Source of the DNA: Colletes latitarsis
Lineage: Eukaryota; Arthropoda; Insecta; Hymenoptera; Colletidae
DNA length: 64,000 nucleotides
Reading direction: 5' to 3'
Assembly (NCBI RefSeq): GCF_051014445.1
Contig: NW_027488377.1
Span: 1,984,001 to 2,048,000, forward strand
The notes beneath the pieces were generated by a model. That model ran no database searches. It was not told the origin of the DNA and saw only the letters and a program-made list of their open reading frames with translations. The position numbers and the translations under genes are program-made. This document shows positions 21,723 through 32,600 of the stretch, in pieces (the stretch's first letter is position 1; each line of letters begins with the position of its first letter).

Positions 21723-24700
21723 CCACTGCCGCGCGGCACAGGACTTGATGTCCCAAGTCCTCGCGGAGTGGGGGGTTGGCCTGGCGGTCGCCGCCGAGCC
21801 GTACCGCGTCCCTGATCACCCTCATTGGGTGGGCGACGCGGACGGCTTGGGGGCGACGGTATGGGGAGGGGGCGACGGGTCCCCACCGTTCTCCTTGTTG
21901 GAGCGCGGTCGGGGATTCGTCGCCGTGGACTGGGGGGGAGTCGCTGTGGTGGGGTGCTACATTTCGCCCCGTAGCGGTCACGCTGCGTTCGAGCTGTACT
22001 TGGCCGAGGTCGCGGCATGCGTGCAGCGCTACGCGGCCCGGCCGGTGCTGGTCCTGGGGGATTTTAATGCCAAGTCGGTGGCTTGGGGATCTCCCAGGAC
22101 CTCCGTTCGCGGCGGGATCCTGGGCGATTGGGCGGCGGGGCTCGACCTCCGGGTATTGAACCGGGGGTCGGAGCACACATGCGTGCGGCGATATGGGGGG
22201 TCCATCGTGGATGTTGGATTCGCGACCCCCAACGCCGTGCGCATGGTGTCGGGTTGGCACGTGGTCGCGGGGGCAGATACACTCTCCGATCACCGGTACA
22301 TCCGGATGGAGGTCTCTGCCGCCGCGAGTGCATTCCGACACGGCCGCCTGCGTGGCACCCCACCACGCCGCTGGGCGCTTCGGCGCCTGGACAAGGACGC
22401 CCTGATGGCAGCTGCCCTCGCTGCAACTTGGCCGCAGGGAGCGGCCGAGTTGCCGAGCATAGAGGAGGAGGACGCCCGGCTCGGAGCATTGGTCGCGGGT
22501 ATTTGCGACGCGGGGATGCCTCGGGTCGGGCGGGCTTCTCCTCGCCGGGCGGTGTACTGGTGGTCGGACGCGATCGCGGAGTTGCGAGTCGCGACTGTCC
22601 GCGCCCGACGCCAGTACACCCGCGCGCGCCGTCGTCAACGTACAGGCGACGGCGTGGCGCGAGCGAGGGCAGCTGATGACCTGTATGGAGCATACCGCGT
22701 GGCGCGGGTTGCTCTGCAGGTCGCCATCAAACGGGCCAAGACCCAGGCATGGAAGGAGCTCCTCCAGACCCTTGATGACTATCCATGGGGGCGCCCATAT
22801 AAGGTGGTGCTGAATAAGCTCCGCCCGTGGGCGCCCCCCGTCACCGAGGGTCTTGACCCCCGGCTGCTGGAGGACGTGGTCAATACACTCTTCCCAATTG
22901 GGGAGAGGGGACCGCGTCCTCCGGCGGCGGCGGCTGTCCCAGTGGAGTGGACGGCCGAGCTGGGGGTCACGCAGGAGGAGCTGGCAGCGGCCATCAGACG
23001 GCTCGGGGTTCGTAACACGGCCCCGGGTCCGGATGGTGTGCCCGGCCGGGTTTGGGTCTTGACCCAGGGCGTCCTTGGGGCCGACCTCAGGCGGTTGTTC
23101 GACCGCTGCCTGAGGGACGGGCGATTCCCCCCCAGTTGGAAGGTGGCGAGGATGGTCCTCCTCCGGAAGGAGGGTCGGCCCGCGGAGTCTCCCTCCGCAT
23201 ACCGGCCCATTTGTCTCCTCGACGAGGTGGGCAAGCTCTTCGAGCGTGTGATTGCTGCCCGCCTCGTCGAGCACCTGTCGCGGGGTGATCCCGGTCTGGC
23301 CGACTGCCAGTTCGGTTTCCGGGGGGGCCGATCGACTATCGACGCGATAGGTCGTGTGAGGGCCCTCTCGGAGGCGGCCGTCTCCCGGGGAGGGGTGGCA
23401 TTGGCAATATCCTTGGATATTGCCAATGCCTTTAACACCCTCCCCTGGGAAGAGATAAGGAGGGGACTCGAATATCATCGAGTCCCCCCTTGTCTCAGGG
23501 CGGTCGTCGGGGATTATCTCCGCGGCAGGTGGATCGAGTATCCGGGCCGGGATGGTGATATGCGGAGGGAGGTGTACTGCGGTGTTCCGCAGGGGTCGGT
23601 CCTCGGGCCACTCCTATGGAACATCGCGTACGACTCGGTGTTGCGGGCCGGCCTCCCCGACGGCGTCAGCACGGTGTGTTATGCGGATGACACACTGGTG
23701 CTGGCCGTCGGGGCGCACTGGGGGAGGGCCATGCGTCGCGCGGAGGAGGGGTCGCAACGCGTCGTCGACCGGATCAGGGGGATGCGGATGACGGTGGCGG
23801 TCCATAAGACCGAGGTGATTGCGTTTCATTCACCTCGGCAGGATCCGCCACCCCCTCTGATCCGGGTGGGTGGGGCTGACATCGAGGTGAAGCCCCAGAT
23901 CAGGTATCTAGGGCTGATCCTCGATAGCCACTGGCGTTTCGAGGAGCATTTCCGCTGCCTGGTCCCCCGGTTGGAAAGGATGGTTGCGGCTCTGGGCCGG
24001 ATCCTGCCCAACCTGGGGGGCCCGGCGGGCCGAGTTCGTCGCCTCTATGTGGCAATGGTCCAGTCGGTGGCCCTATACGGGGCCCCCGTCTGGGCGGACG
24101 ACCTGGCTGCCTCCCGGCGCAGCATGACCATGCTGCGTCGGGTGCAGAGGCGCATGGCGCTCAGGGTCGTCCGCGGGTATCGGACCATGTCACATGAGGC
24201 GGCGACGGTTCTAGCGGGGATGCCGCCCATGGACCTGCTCGCGCGGTCGCACGCGGTGATGTACCGGCACCGCGTCGACCGTCGCGCGGGGGTGGGGGCG
24301 GTCCCGGGGGGGCAGGAACCTGCTCGGGGCGATTTGAAGCGCCAGGCCCGGCAGTCCGTGTTGCTCGCGTGGCAGGAGCGGCTGGCTCTGCCAACCGCGG
24401 GGCACCGGACTGTCGGGGCTGTTCGGCCACTCCTGAAGGAGTGGCTGGACAGAGGCCATGGCAGCCTCACCTACCGGCTGGCACAGGTATTTTCCGGGCA
24501 TGGCAGCTTCGGAAGATACCTGTGCCGGATAGGGAAGGAGCCGACGGCGCGTTGCTGCCACTGCGACGCTGAGCAGGACACGGCGGATCATACCCTGGAG
24601 GTATGCCCCGCGTGGGAGGGGGAGCGCCGTGTCCTGGTCGGCGTCGTCGGGCGGGATGTCTCGCTGCCGGGCGTGGTGCGCGCCATGCTCGGCAGCGAGG

Positions 24701-24858
24701 AGAAGTGGAGGGCCGTGGCCTCCTTCTGCGAGAACGTAATGTTGCAGAAAGAGGCCGCGGGGAGGGAGCGCGGCGCTGAAGCTCGCGCTCGTGCGGTGGC
24801 CCGAGGTCGTCGCCCGGTCGCGAGGCGTCGCGGGCGGCCGCCTCGGCGTGGCGGATGA
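21688..24858 (+). CDS. Retrotransposon ORF2, endonuclease and reverse transcriptase
   Basis: A 1,056-residue enzyme that should nick the satellite target and prime cDNA synthesis from the cut. Residues 1-210 are an APE-type endonuclease with E37 in AEPYR, GDFN at 124-127, D175 in SIVDVGF and SDH at 200-202. The reverse transcriptase follows at about 430-760: NTAPGPDG at 443-450, QFGFRGGRST at 541-550, LDIANAFNTLPW at 576-587 with catalytic D577, GVPQGSVLGPLLWN at 632-645 and the active-site YADD at 665-668. Near the C terminus is a CCHC motif, C956-C959-H968-C973, then a very basic tail to 1,056. No RNase H domain is seen. All the expected catalytic residues are present and the frame is unbroken, so it may be functional. 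The start is fixed by an in-frame stop two codons upstream. Long open frames on the opposite strand reflect high G+C and are not genes. Confidence 0.96.
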   Translation: MPPRLLHPANLNHCRAAQDLMSQVLAEWGVGLAVAAEPYRVPDHPHWVGDADGLGATVWGGGDGSPPFSLLERGRGFVAVDWGGVAVVGCYISPRSGHAAFELYLAEVAACVQRYAARPVLVLGDFNAKSVAWGSPRTSVRGGILGDWAAGLDLRVLNRGSEHTCVRRYGGSIVDVGFATPNAVRMVSGWHVVAGADTLSDHRYIRMEVSAAASAFRHGRLRGTPPRRWALRRLDKDALMAAALAATWPQGAAELPSIEEEDARLGALVAGICDAGMPRVGRASPRRAVYWWSDAIAELRVATVRARRQYTRARRRQRTGDGVARARAADDLYGAYRVARVALQVAIKRAKTQAWKELLQTLDDYPWGRPYKVVLNKLRPWAPPVTEGLDPRLLEDVVNTLFPIGERGPRPPAAAAVPVEWTAELGVTQEELAAAIRRLGVRNTAPGPDGVPGRVWVLTQGVLGADLRRLFDRCLRDGRFPPSWKVARMVLLRKEGRPAESPSAYRPICLLDEVGKLFERVIAARLVEHLSRGDPGLADCQFGFRGGRSTIDAIGRVRALSEAAVSRGGVALAISLDIANAFNTLPWEEIRRGLEYHRVPPCLRAVVGDYLRGRWIEYPGRDGDMRREVYCGVPQGSVLGPLLWNIAYDSVLRAGLPDGVSTVCYADDTLVLAVGAHWGRAMRRAEEGSQRVVDRIRGMRMTVAVHKTEVIAFHSPRQDPPPPLIRVGGADIEVKPQIRYLGLILDSHWRFEEHFRCLVPRLERMVAALGRILPNLGGPAGRVRRLYVAMVQSVALYGAPVWADDLAASRRSMTMLRRVQRRMALRVVRGYRTMSHEAATVLAGMPPMDLLARSHAVMYRHRVDRRAGVGAVPGGQEPARGDLKRQARQSVLLAWQERLALPTAGHRTVGAVRPLLKEWLDRGHGSLTYRLAQVFSGHGSFGRYLCRIGKEPTARCCHCDAEQDTADHTLEVCPAWEGERRVLVGVVGRDVSLPGVVRAMLGSEEKWRAVASFCENVMLQKEAAGRERGAEARARAVARGRRPVARRRGRPPRRGG

Positions 24859-25374
24859 CCTAGGCTGGGAGGGGGGTCCTGAGGGGACCCTCCTCCCGCC
24901 AGGCAGCGCCGGGTCGGACCGGTTGGGGGTAGGAGTGCCTCCCCCTACCGGTCCGACGCAAGGGGAGGCACCCTCGGCGGTCTGGTGCGGCCATGAACGC
25001 CCGGCCGCCGAGGGGTGGAAACGGGGTCGCGGGCGGTTGCGAGTTGGGGCTCGCAGCCGCCACTAAACGCGGCCCCGGGACGGATAGCGGCGGGGTGGAG
25101 TGGCCCCGTCCCGCCGCTATGAGGCAGTGTGTCTACTGGGGGGACCGATTGTCCCCCCGGGGGATGGGCGCGAAAGCGCGGGCACGGGGAGGATACCGGA
25201 AGAATGCTTCGAGCGATTCCCGGTATCCTCCCAAAGCGTGCCGAAGGGTCACCGTGGGGTTTTTAGTGGGCAGGAACCGCGCCTGTCGTTGTACGGGCGC
25301 GGGGAATCCCACACACCCCTCCCACCTCTCCCCAAGGAGGTGGGAGGGAGTCTTTCGAAGATTTTCCCCACGAC
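24859..25374 (+). other. Retrotransposon 3' UTR with serial perfect hairpins
   Basis: 516 bp between the ORF2 stop and poly(A). I can pair several perfect stems: 24,913-24,922 with 24,948-24,957 (10 bp); 24,971-24,980 with 25,005-25,014 (10 bp); 25,084-25,094 with 25,110-25,120 (11 bp); 25,138-25,145 with 25,151-25,158 (8 bp); 25,187-25,199 with 25,220-25,232 (13 bp); and 25,317-25,328 with 25,337-25,348 (12 bp). The last stem ends 26 bp before the poly(A). In related elements the 3' UTR is what the reverse transcriptase recognises, so these stems are plausible recognition structures. Only 4 substitutions distinguish it from the truncated copies, none destroying the last five stems. Confidence 0.85.
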
Positions 25375-25398
25375 AAAAAAAAAAAAAAAAAAAAAAAA
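25375..25398 (+). repeat. Poly(A) tail of the complete element (A24)
   Basis: Twenty-four A residues followed by GAGGTATGAGC. The satellite resumes at GTATGAG. The truncated copies also have 24 in their tail. Confidence 0.95.
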
Positions 25399-28300
25399 GA
25401 GGTATGAGCTAGATGATTGCAAATACGTGAACTAACCCAGACATAACCAGCGTTATCCACTAAAATATTAATCGGAACCTGGTTTAATAGACTTTTTCGG
25501 TGCGATACCACATTACTATGTGATCCAAACCAGAAAAAACCCAGTATTTGTCCAACAAGTATGCGAAAAATGCGAAAGTATGAGTCAGATCATGGCAAAT
25601 ACCAGACCTAACCCAGACATAACTGGCGGTATCCTCTAAAATATTAATCGGAACCAGGTTTAATTGACTGTTTCGGTGTGGTACCATATTACTACGTAAT
25701 CCGAATCAGAAAAAACCCAGGATCTGGCCAACAAGTATGCGAGAAATGCGAAAGCAAGAGGATGATGATTGCAATTATCAGACGTAACCCAGACCTAACC
25801 GGTGTTATCCTTTAAAATATTATTCGGAACCAGGTTTAATTGACTGTTTCGGTGTGGTGCCACATTACTACGTGATCCAAACTAGAAAAAGCCCAGGTTC
25901 TGGCCATTCAAGTATGCGAGGAATGCGAAAATATGAGGCTGATGATGGCAAATACCAGACCTAACCTAGACATATCCGGCGTTATCCTCTAAAATATTAA
26001 TCGGAAACAGGATTAATTGACTGTTCCAGGGTGGTACCACATTACTACGTGATCCAAATCAGCAAAAGCCCAGGATCTGGCCAACAAGTATGCGAAAAAT
26101 TCGTAAGTATGAGCTAGATGATGGCAAATACCAGACCTAACCCAGACATAACCGGCGTTATCCTCTAAAATATTAATCGCAACCAGGTTTAATTGACTGC
26201 TTCGGTGTTGTACCACATTACTATGTAATCCAAACCAGAAAAAGCCGAGGACATAGACAACAAGTGTGCGAAAAATGCTAAAGTATGAGCCAGATGATTG
26301 CAAATACGAGACCTAACCCAGACATAACCAGCGTTATCCTCTAAAATATTAATCGGAACCAGGTTTAATTGACTGTTTCGGTGTGGCACCACATCACTAC
26401 GTAATCCAAATCAGAAAAAACCAAGGATCTGGCCAACAAGTATGCGAGAAATGCAAAAGCAAGAGGATGATGATTGCAATTATCAGACGTAACCCAGACC
26501 TAACCGGTGATATCCTCTAAAATATTAATCGGAACCAGGTTTAATTGACTGTTTCTGTGTGGTGCCACATTACTACGTGATCCTAACTAGAAAAGCGCAG
26601 GTTCTGGCCATTCAAGTGTGCGAAAAATGCGAAAGTATGAGCCAGATGATTGCAAATACGGGACCTAACCCAGACATAACCAGCGTTATCCTCTAAAATA
26701 TTAATCGCAACCAGGTTTAATTGACCCCTTCAGTGTGGTACCACACTTCTACGTCATCCAAACTGGAGAAAACCCAGGATCTGGCCAACAAGTATGCGAA
26801 GAATGCGAAAGTATGAGTCAGATGGTGGCAAATACCAGACCTAACCCAGACATAACCGGCGTTATCCTCTAAAATATTAATCGCAACCAGGTTTAATTGA
26901 CAGTTTCGGTGCGGTACCACATTACTACGTAATCCTAACGGGAAAAAAACCAGGATCTGGCCAACAACTATTGCGAAGAATGCGAAAGTATGAGTCAGAT
27001 GATTGCAACTACCAGACCTAACCCAGACATAACCGGCGTTATCCTCTAAAATATTAATCGGAACCAGGTTTAATTGACTCTTTCGGTGTGGTACCACATT
27101 ACTACGAGATCCAAATCAGAAAAAGCCCAGGATCTGGCCAACAAGTATTCGAAAAATGCGAAAGTATGGGCCAGATGATTGCAAATACTCGAACTAACCC
27201 AGACATAACCGGCGTTATCCTCTAAAATATTAATCGGAACCAGGTTTAATTGACTGTTTCGGTGTGGTACCACATTACTACGTAATCCCAATCAGAAAAA
27301 ACCCAGGATCTGGCCAACAAGTATGCGAGAAATGCGGAAGCAAAACGATGATGATTGCAATTATCAGACGTAACCCAGACCTAACCGGTGTTAACCTCTG
27401 AAATATTAATCGCAACGAGGTTTAATCAGCAGTTTCGGTGTGGTATCACATTACTACGTGATCCAAATTAGCAAAAGCCCGGGATCTGGCCAACAAGAAT
27501 GCAAAAAATGCGAAAGTATGAGTCAGATGATGGCAAATACCAGACCTAACCCAGTCATAACCGGCGTTATCCACTAAAATATTAATCGCAACCAGGTTTA
27601 GTTGACAGTTTCGGTGTGGTACCACATTTCTACGTCATCCAAACCGCAGAAGACCCAGGATCTGGCCAACAACTATGCGAAGAATGCGAAAGTATGAGTC
27701 AGATGATGGCAAATACCAGACCTAACCCAGACATAACAGGCGTTATCCTCTAAAATATTATTCGGAACCAGGTTTAATTGACTGTTTCGGTGTGGTGCCA
27801 CATTACTACGTGATCCAAACTAGAAAAAGCCCAGGTTCTGGCCATTCAAGTATGCGAGGAATGCGAAAGTATGAGTCAGATGATGGCAAATACCAGACCT
27901 AACCCAGACAAAACCGGCGTTATCCTCTAAAATATTAATCGCAACCAGGTTTAATTGACTGCTTCGGTGTTGTACCACATTACTATGTAATCCAAACCAG
28001 AAAAAGCCGAGGATATAGACAACAAGTGTGCGAAAAATGCGAAAGTATGAGCCAGATGATTGCAAATACGAGACCTAACCCAGACATAACCAGCGTTATC
28101 CTCTAAAATATTAATCGGAACCAGGTTTAATTGACTGTTTCGGTGTGGCACCACATCACTACGTAATCCAAATCAGAAAAAACCAAGGATCTGGCCAACA
28201 ACTATGCGAAGAATGCGAAAGTATGAGTCAGATGATGGCAAATACCAGACCTAACCCAGACATAACAGGCGTTATCCTCTAAAATATTATTCGGAACCAG

Positions 28301-28436
28301 GTTTAATTGACTGTTTCGGTGTGGTGCCACATTACTACGTGATCCAAACTAGAAAAAGCCCAGGATCTGGCCAACAAGTATGCGAAGAATGCGAAAGTAT
28401 GAGTCAGATGATGGCAAATACCGGACCTAACCCAGA
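25399..28436 (-). repeat. Satellite family A array, inverted block
   Basis: About 17 monomers of the same family as 1-19,424 but reverse-complemented, reading for example CAGACATAACCGGCGTTATC and TCTGGCCAACAAGTATGCG. A-specific bases (CCGGCG, ATTAATCGG, TTTCGGTGTG, CTGGCCAAC, TATGCG) are retained throughout. The monomers next to the element do not mirror those on its left side base for base, so the two arms are not a recent perfect palindrome. A sub-block near 27,650-27,800 is repeated near 28,195-28,360. No gene is seen. Confidence 0.95.
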
Positions 28437-29635
28437 CTCAACTTGCGTCATCCTATAAAATATTGATCGAAACAAGGTTTAATTGACTGTTTCAGTGTGG
28501 TACCATTTTGCTACGTTATCCAATGCAGAAAAAACCATTGATCAGGTCAACATGTATGTTAAAACTGCGAAAGTATGACCCTGATGAGGGCAAATCCCAG
28601 AACTAACCTAGACCTAACATGTGTTATCCTTTAAAATAATAATTGAAACCAGGTTCAATGGTCTGCTCCAGTGTGGTACCACATTACTACGTGATCCAAA
28701 CCAGAAAAAACCCAGGATCTGTTCCACAAGTGTGTGAAAAACGCGAAAGTATGAGCCTGATGAGGGTAAATCCTAGACCTATCCCAGACCTAACATGCGT
28801 AATCCTCTAAAATATTTATCAAGACCAGGTTTAATTGAATGTTTCGGTGTAGTACCACATTACTACGTGATCCAAACCAGAAAAAAACCCAGGATCTGTT
28901 CAACAAGTATGTGAAGTATGCCAAAGTATGAGTCTGATGAGGGCAAATCCCAGGCCTAACCTAGACCTAACATGCGTTATCCTCTAAAATATTGATCGAA
29001 ACCAGGATTAGTGGACTGTTTCAGTGTGGTACCACGTTACTACGAGAAGCAAACGAGAAAAAGCCAGGGATCCGTTCAACAAGTATGTGAAAAATTCGAA
29101 AAAAAGACCCTGATGAGGGCAAGTCCCAGATCTATCTCAGACCTAACTTGCGTTATCCTCTAAAATATTCATCGAAACCAGGTTTAATTGACTGTTTCAG
29201 GGTGGTACCACATTACTACGTGATCCAATCCAGAAAAAGCCCAGGATCTGTTCAACAAGTGTGTGGAAAACGCGAAAGTACGAGCCAGATGAGGGCAAAT
29301 CCTAGACCTAACCCAGACCTAACATGCGATACCCTCTAAAATATTGGACGTATCCAGGTTTAATTAACTGTTTCAGTGTGGTACCACGTTACTACGTGAT
29401 CCAATCCTGAAAAATCCAAGGATCTGGCCAACAAGTATGAGAAATATACGAAAGTACGAGCCTGATGAGAGCAAATCCCAGACCTAACCTAGACCTAACA
29501 TGCGTTATTATCTAAAATATTCATCGTGACCAGGTTTAATCGACTGTTTCAGTGTGGTACCACATTACTTGCGTTATCCAAACCAGAAATAACCCAGGAT
29601 CTGTTCAACAAGTATGTGATAAATGCGAAAGTATG

Positions 29636-32600
29636 AGACTGATGAGTGAAAATCCCAGGCCTAACCTAGACCTAACATGCGTTATCCTCAAAAATATTGA
29701 TCAAAACCAGGTTTAATCGACTGTTTCAGTGTGGTGCTACATAACTACGTGATCCAAACCAGAAAAAAACCCAGGATCTGTTCAACAAGTATGTGAAGTA
29801 TGCGAAAGTATGAGTCTGATGAGGGCAAATCCAGACCTATCCCAGACCTAACTTGCGTTATTCTCTAAAATATTGATCGAAATCAGGTTTAATGGACTGT
29901 CTCAGTGTGGTACCACATTACTACGTGACCCAAACCAGAAAAAACCCAGGACCCGGTCAACAAGTATGTGAAAAATACGACAATATGACCCTGATGAGGG
30001 CAAATACCAGACCTATCCCAGACCTAACTTGCGTTGTCCTCTAAAAGATTGATGGAAACCAGATTTAATTGACTGTTCCAGTGTGGTAGCACATTACTAC
30101 GTGATCCAAACCAGAAAAAGCCCAGGAGCTCTTCAACAAGTATGTGGAGAATGCGAAAGTATGAGTCTGATGAGGGCAAATCCCAGGCCTAACCTAGACC
30201 TAACATGCGTTATCCTCTAAAATATTGATCGAAACCAGGTTTGATGGACTGTTTCAGTGTGGTACCACATTAGTACGTGATCCAAACCAGAAAAAGACAG
30301 GGATCTGTTCAACAAGTATGTGCAAAACGCGAAAATATGACCCTGATGAGGACAAATCCCAGACCTATCCCAGACCTAACTTGCGTGAACCTATAAAATA
30401 TTGATCGAAACCAGGTTTAATTGACTGTTTCAGTGTGGTACCACATAACTACGTGACCCAAACCAGAAAAAGCACCGGAGCTGTTCAACAAGTATGTGCA
30501 GATTGCGAAAGTACGAGCCTGAAGAGAGCAAATACCAGACCTAACCTAGACCTAACATGCGTTATCCTCTAAAATATTGATCGACACCAGGTTTAATTGA
30601 CTGTTTCACTGTGGTACCACATTACTACGTCATCCAAACCAGAAAAAGTCCGGGGTCTAGCCATGAAGTATGAGAAATATGCGAAATTATGAGCCAGATG
30701 AGGGCAAATCCTAGACCTAACCCAGACCTAACATGCGTTATCCTCTAAAATATTGATCGTGACCAGGTTTAATCGACTGTTTCAGTGTGGTACCACATTA
30801 CTTCCGTTATCCAAACCAGAAATAACCCAGGATCTGTTCAACAAGTATGTGATAAATGCGAAAGTATGAACCTGATGAGGGCAAATCCCAGACCTAACCT
30901 AGACCTAACATGTGTTATCCTCTAAATTAATAATTGAAACCAGGTTTAATGGTCTGTTTCAGTGTGGTACTACATTACTACGTGATCCAAACCAGAAGAA
31001 ACCCAGGATCTGTTGAACAAGTGTGTGTAAAACGCGAAAGTACGAGCCTGATGAGGGCAAATCCCAGACCTATCCCAGGCCTAACTTGCGTTGTCCGGTA
31101 AAATATTGATGGAAACCAGGTTTAATTGACTGTTTCATTGTGGTACTACATTACTACGTGATCAAAACCAGAAAAAAACCCAGGATCTGTTCAACAAGTG
31201 TGTGAAAAACGCGAAAGTACCAGCCTGATGAGGGCAAATCCAGACCTATCCCAGACCTAACTTGCGCTATCCTCTAAAATATTGATCGAAGCCGGTTTTA
31301 GTTGTCTGTTTCAGTGTGGTATCACATTACTACTTGATCCAATCCAGAAAAAGCCCAGGATCTAGCCATGAAGTGTGAGAAATATGCGAAAGTAAGAGCC
31401 TGTCGTGGGCAAATACTAGACCTAACTCAGACCTAACATGCGTTATCCTCTCAAATATTGGCCGTATCCAGGTTCAATTAACTGCTTCAGTGTGGTACCA
31501 CGTTACTACGTGATCCAATCCAGAAAAATCCAAGCATCTGGCCAACAAGTATGGGAAATATGCGAAAGTATGAGCCAGATGACGGCAAATCCTAGACCTA
31601 ACCCAGACCTAACATGCATTATCATCTAGAATATTGTTCGAAACCAGGTTTAATCGACTGTTTCAGTGTGGTACCATATTACTACCTGATCAAAACCAGA
31701 AATAACCCAGGAACTGTTCAACTAGTATGTGAAGTATGCGAAAGTATGAGACTGATGAGTGAAAATCCCAGGCCTAACCTAGACCTAACATGCGTTATCC
31801 TCAAAAATATTGATCAAAACCAGGTTTAATCGACTGTTTCAGTGTGGTGCCACATAACTACGTGATCCAAACCAGAAAAAAACCCAGGATCTGTTCAACA
31901 AGTATGTGAAGTATGCGAAAGTATGAGTCTGATGAGGGCAAATCCCAGACCTAACCTAGACCTAACATGCGTTATTCTCTAAAATATTGATCGAAACCAG
32001 GTTTAATGGACTGTCTCAGTGTGGTACCACATTACTACGTGACCCAAACCAGAAAAAACCCAGGACCCGGTCAACAAGTATGTGAAAAATACGACAATAT
32101 GACCCTGATGAGGGCAAATCCCAGACCTATCCCAGACCTAACTTGCGTTATCCTCTAAAATATTGATCGAAACTGGGTTTAATCGTCTGTTTCAGTGTGG
32201 TACCACATTACTACTTGATCCAAACCAGAAAAAGCCCAGAATCTGGCCATCAAGTATGAGAAATATGCGAAAGTACGAGCCTGATGAGGGCAAATCCAAG
32301 ACCTATCCCAGACCAAACTTGCGTTGTCCTCTAAAAGATTGATGGAAACCAGATTTAATTGACTGTTCCAGTGTGGTAGCACATTACTACGTGATCCAAA
32401 CCAGAAAAAGCCCAGGAGCTCTTCAACAAGTATGTGGAGAATGCGAAAGTATGAGTCTGATGAGGGCAAATCCCAGGCCTAACCTAGACCTAACATGCGT
32501 TATCCTCTAAAATATTGATCGAAACCAGGTTTGATGGACTGTTTCAGTGTGGTACCACATTAGTACGTGATCCAAACCAGAAAAAGACAGGGATCTGTTC

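Larger units (their letters stand above)
19425..25398 (+). mobile_element. Complete R1-clade non-LTR retrotransposon
   Basis: A roughly 5,974 bp element that is much richer in G+C than the satellite around it. In order it has a 5' UTR, ORF1 (gag-like, three CCHC knuckles), ORF2 (APE-type endonuclease, reverse transcriptase, C-terminal CCHC), a 516 bp 3' UTR and A24. There are no long terminal repeats, integrase or RNase H domain. This layout, together with the ORF1 domain preceding the knuckles, points to the R1 clade (R1, TRAS, SART, Waldo relatives). Flanks are satellite and not 28S rDNA or TTAGG repeats, so it is not R1, TRAS or SART itself. ORF2 is uninterrupted, and the 3' UTR is over 99% identical to the truncated copies, suggesting recent activity. 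The 3' junction sits at GTATGAG of the monomer. No direct target-site duplication is found at the 5' junction, where the satellite is in the opposite orientation. The exact 5' end is uncertain by a few bases. Confidence 0.96.

Noticed and set aside
21685..23478. Long antisense open frame (597 codons) opposite ORF2
   Set aside because: Opposite the endonuclease and reverse transcriptase coding sequence; rich in Pro, Arg and His as expected for a shadow frame, with no domain.
19425..25398. Identification as R1 itself, TRAS or SART
   Set aside because: The flanks are the 176 bp satellite and not 28S rDNA or TTAGG repeats; only clade-level assignment is supported.
25375..25398. A24 run as a transcription terminator
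   Set aside because: It is the reverse-transcribed poly(A) tail at the element's 3' end.
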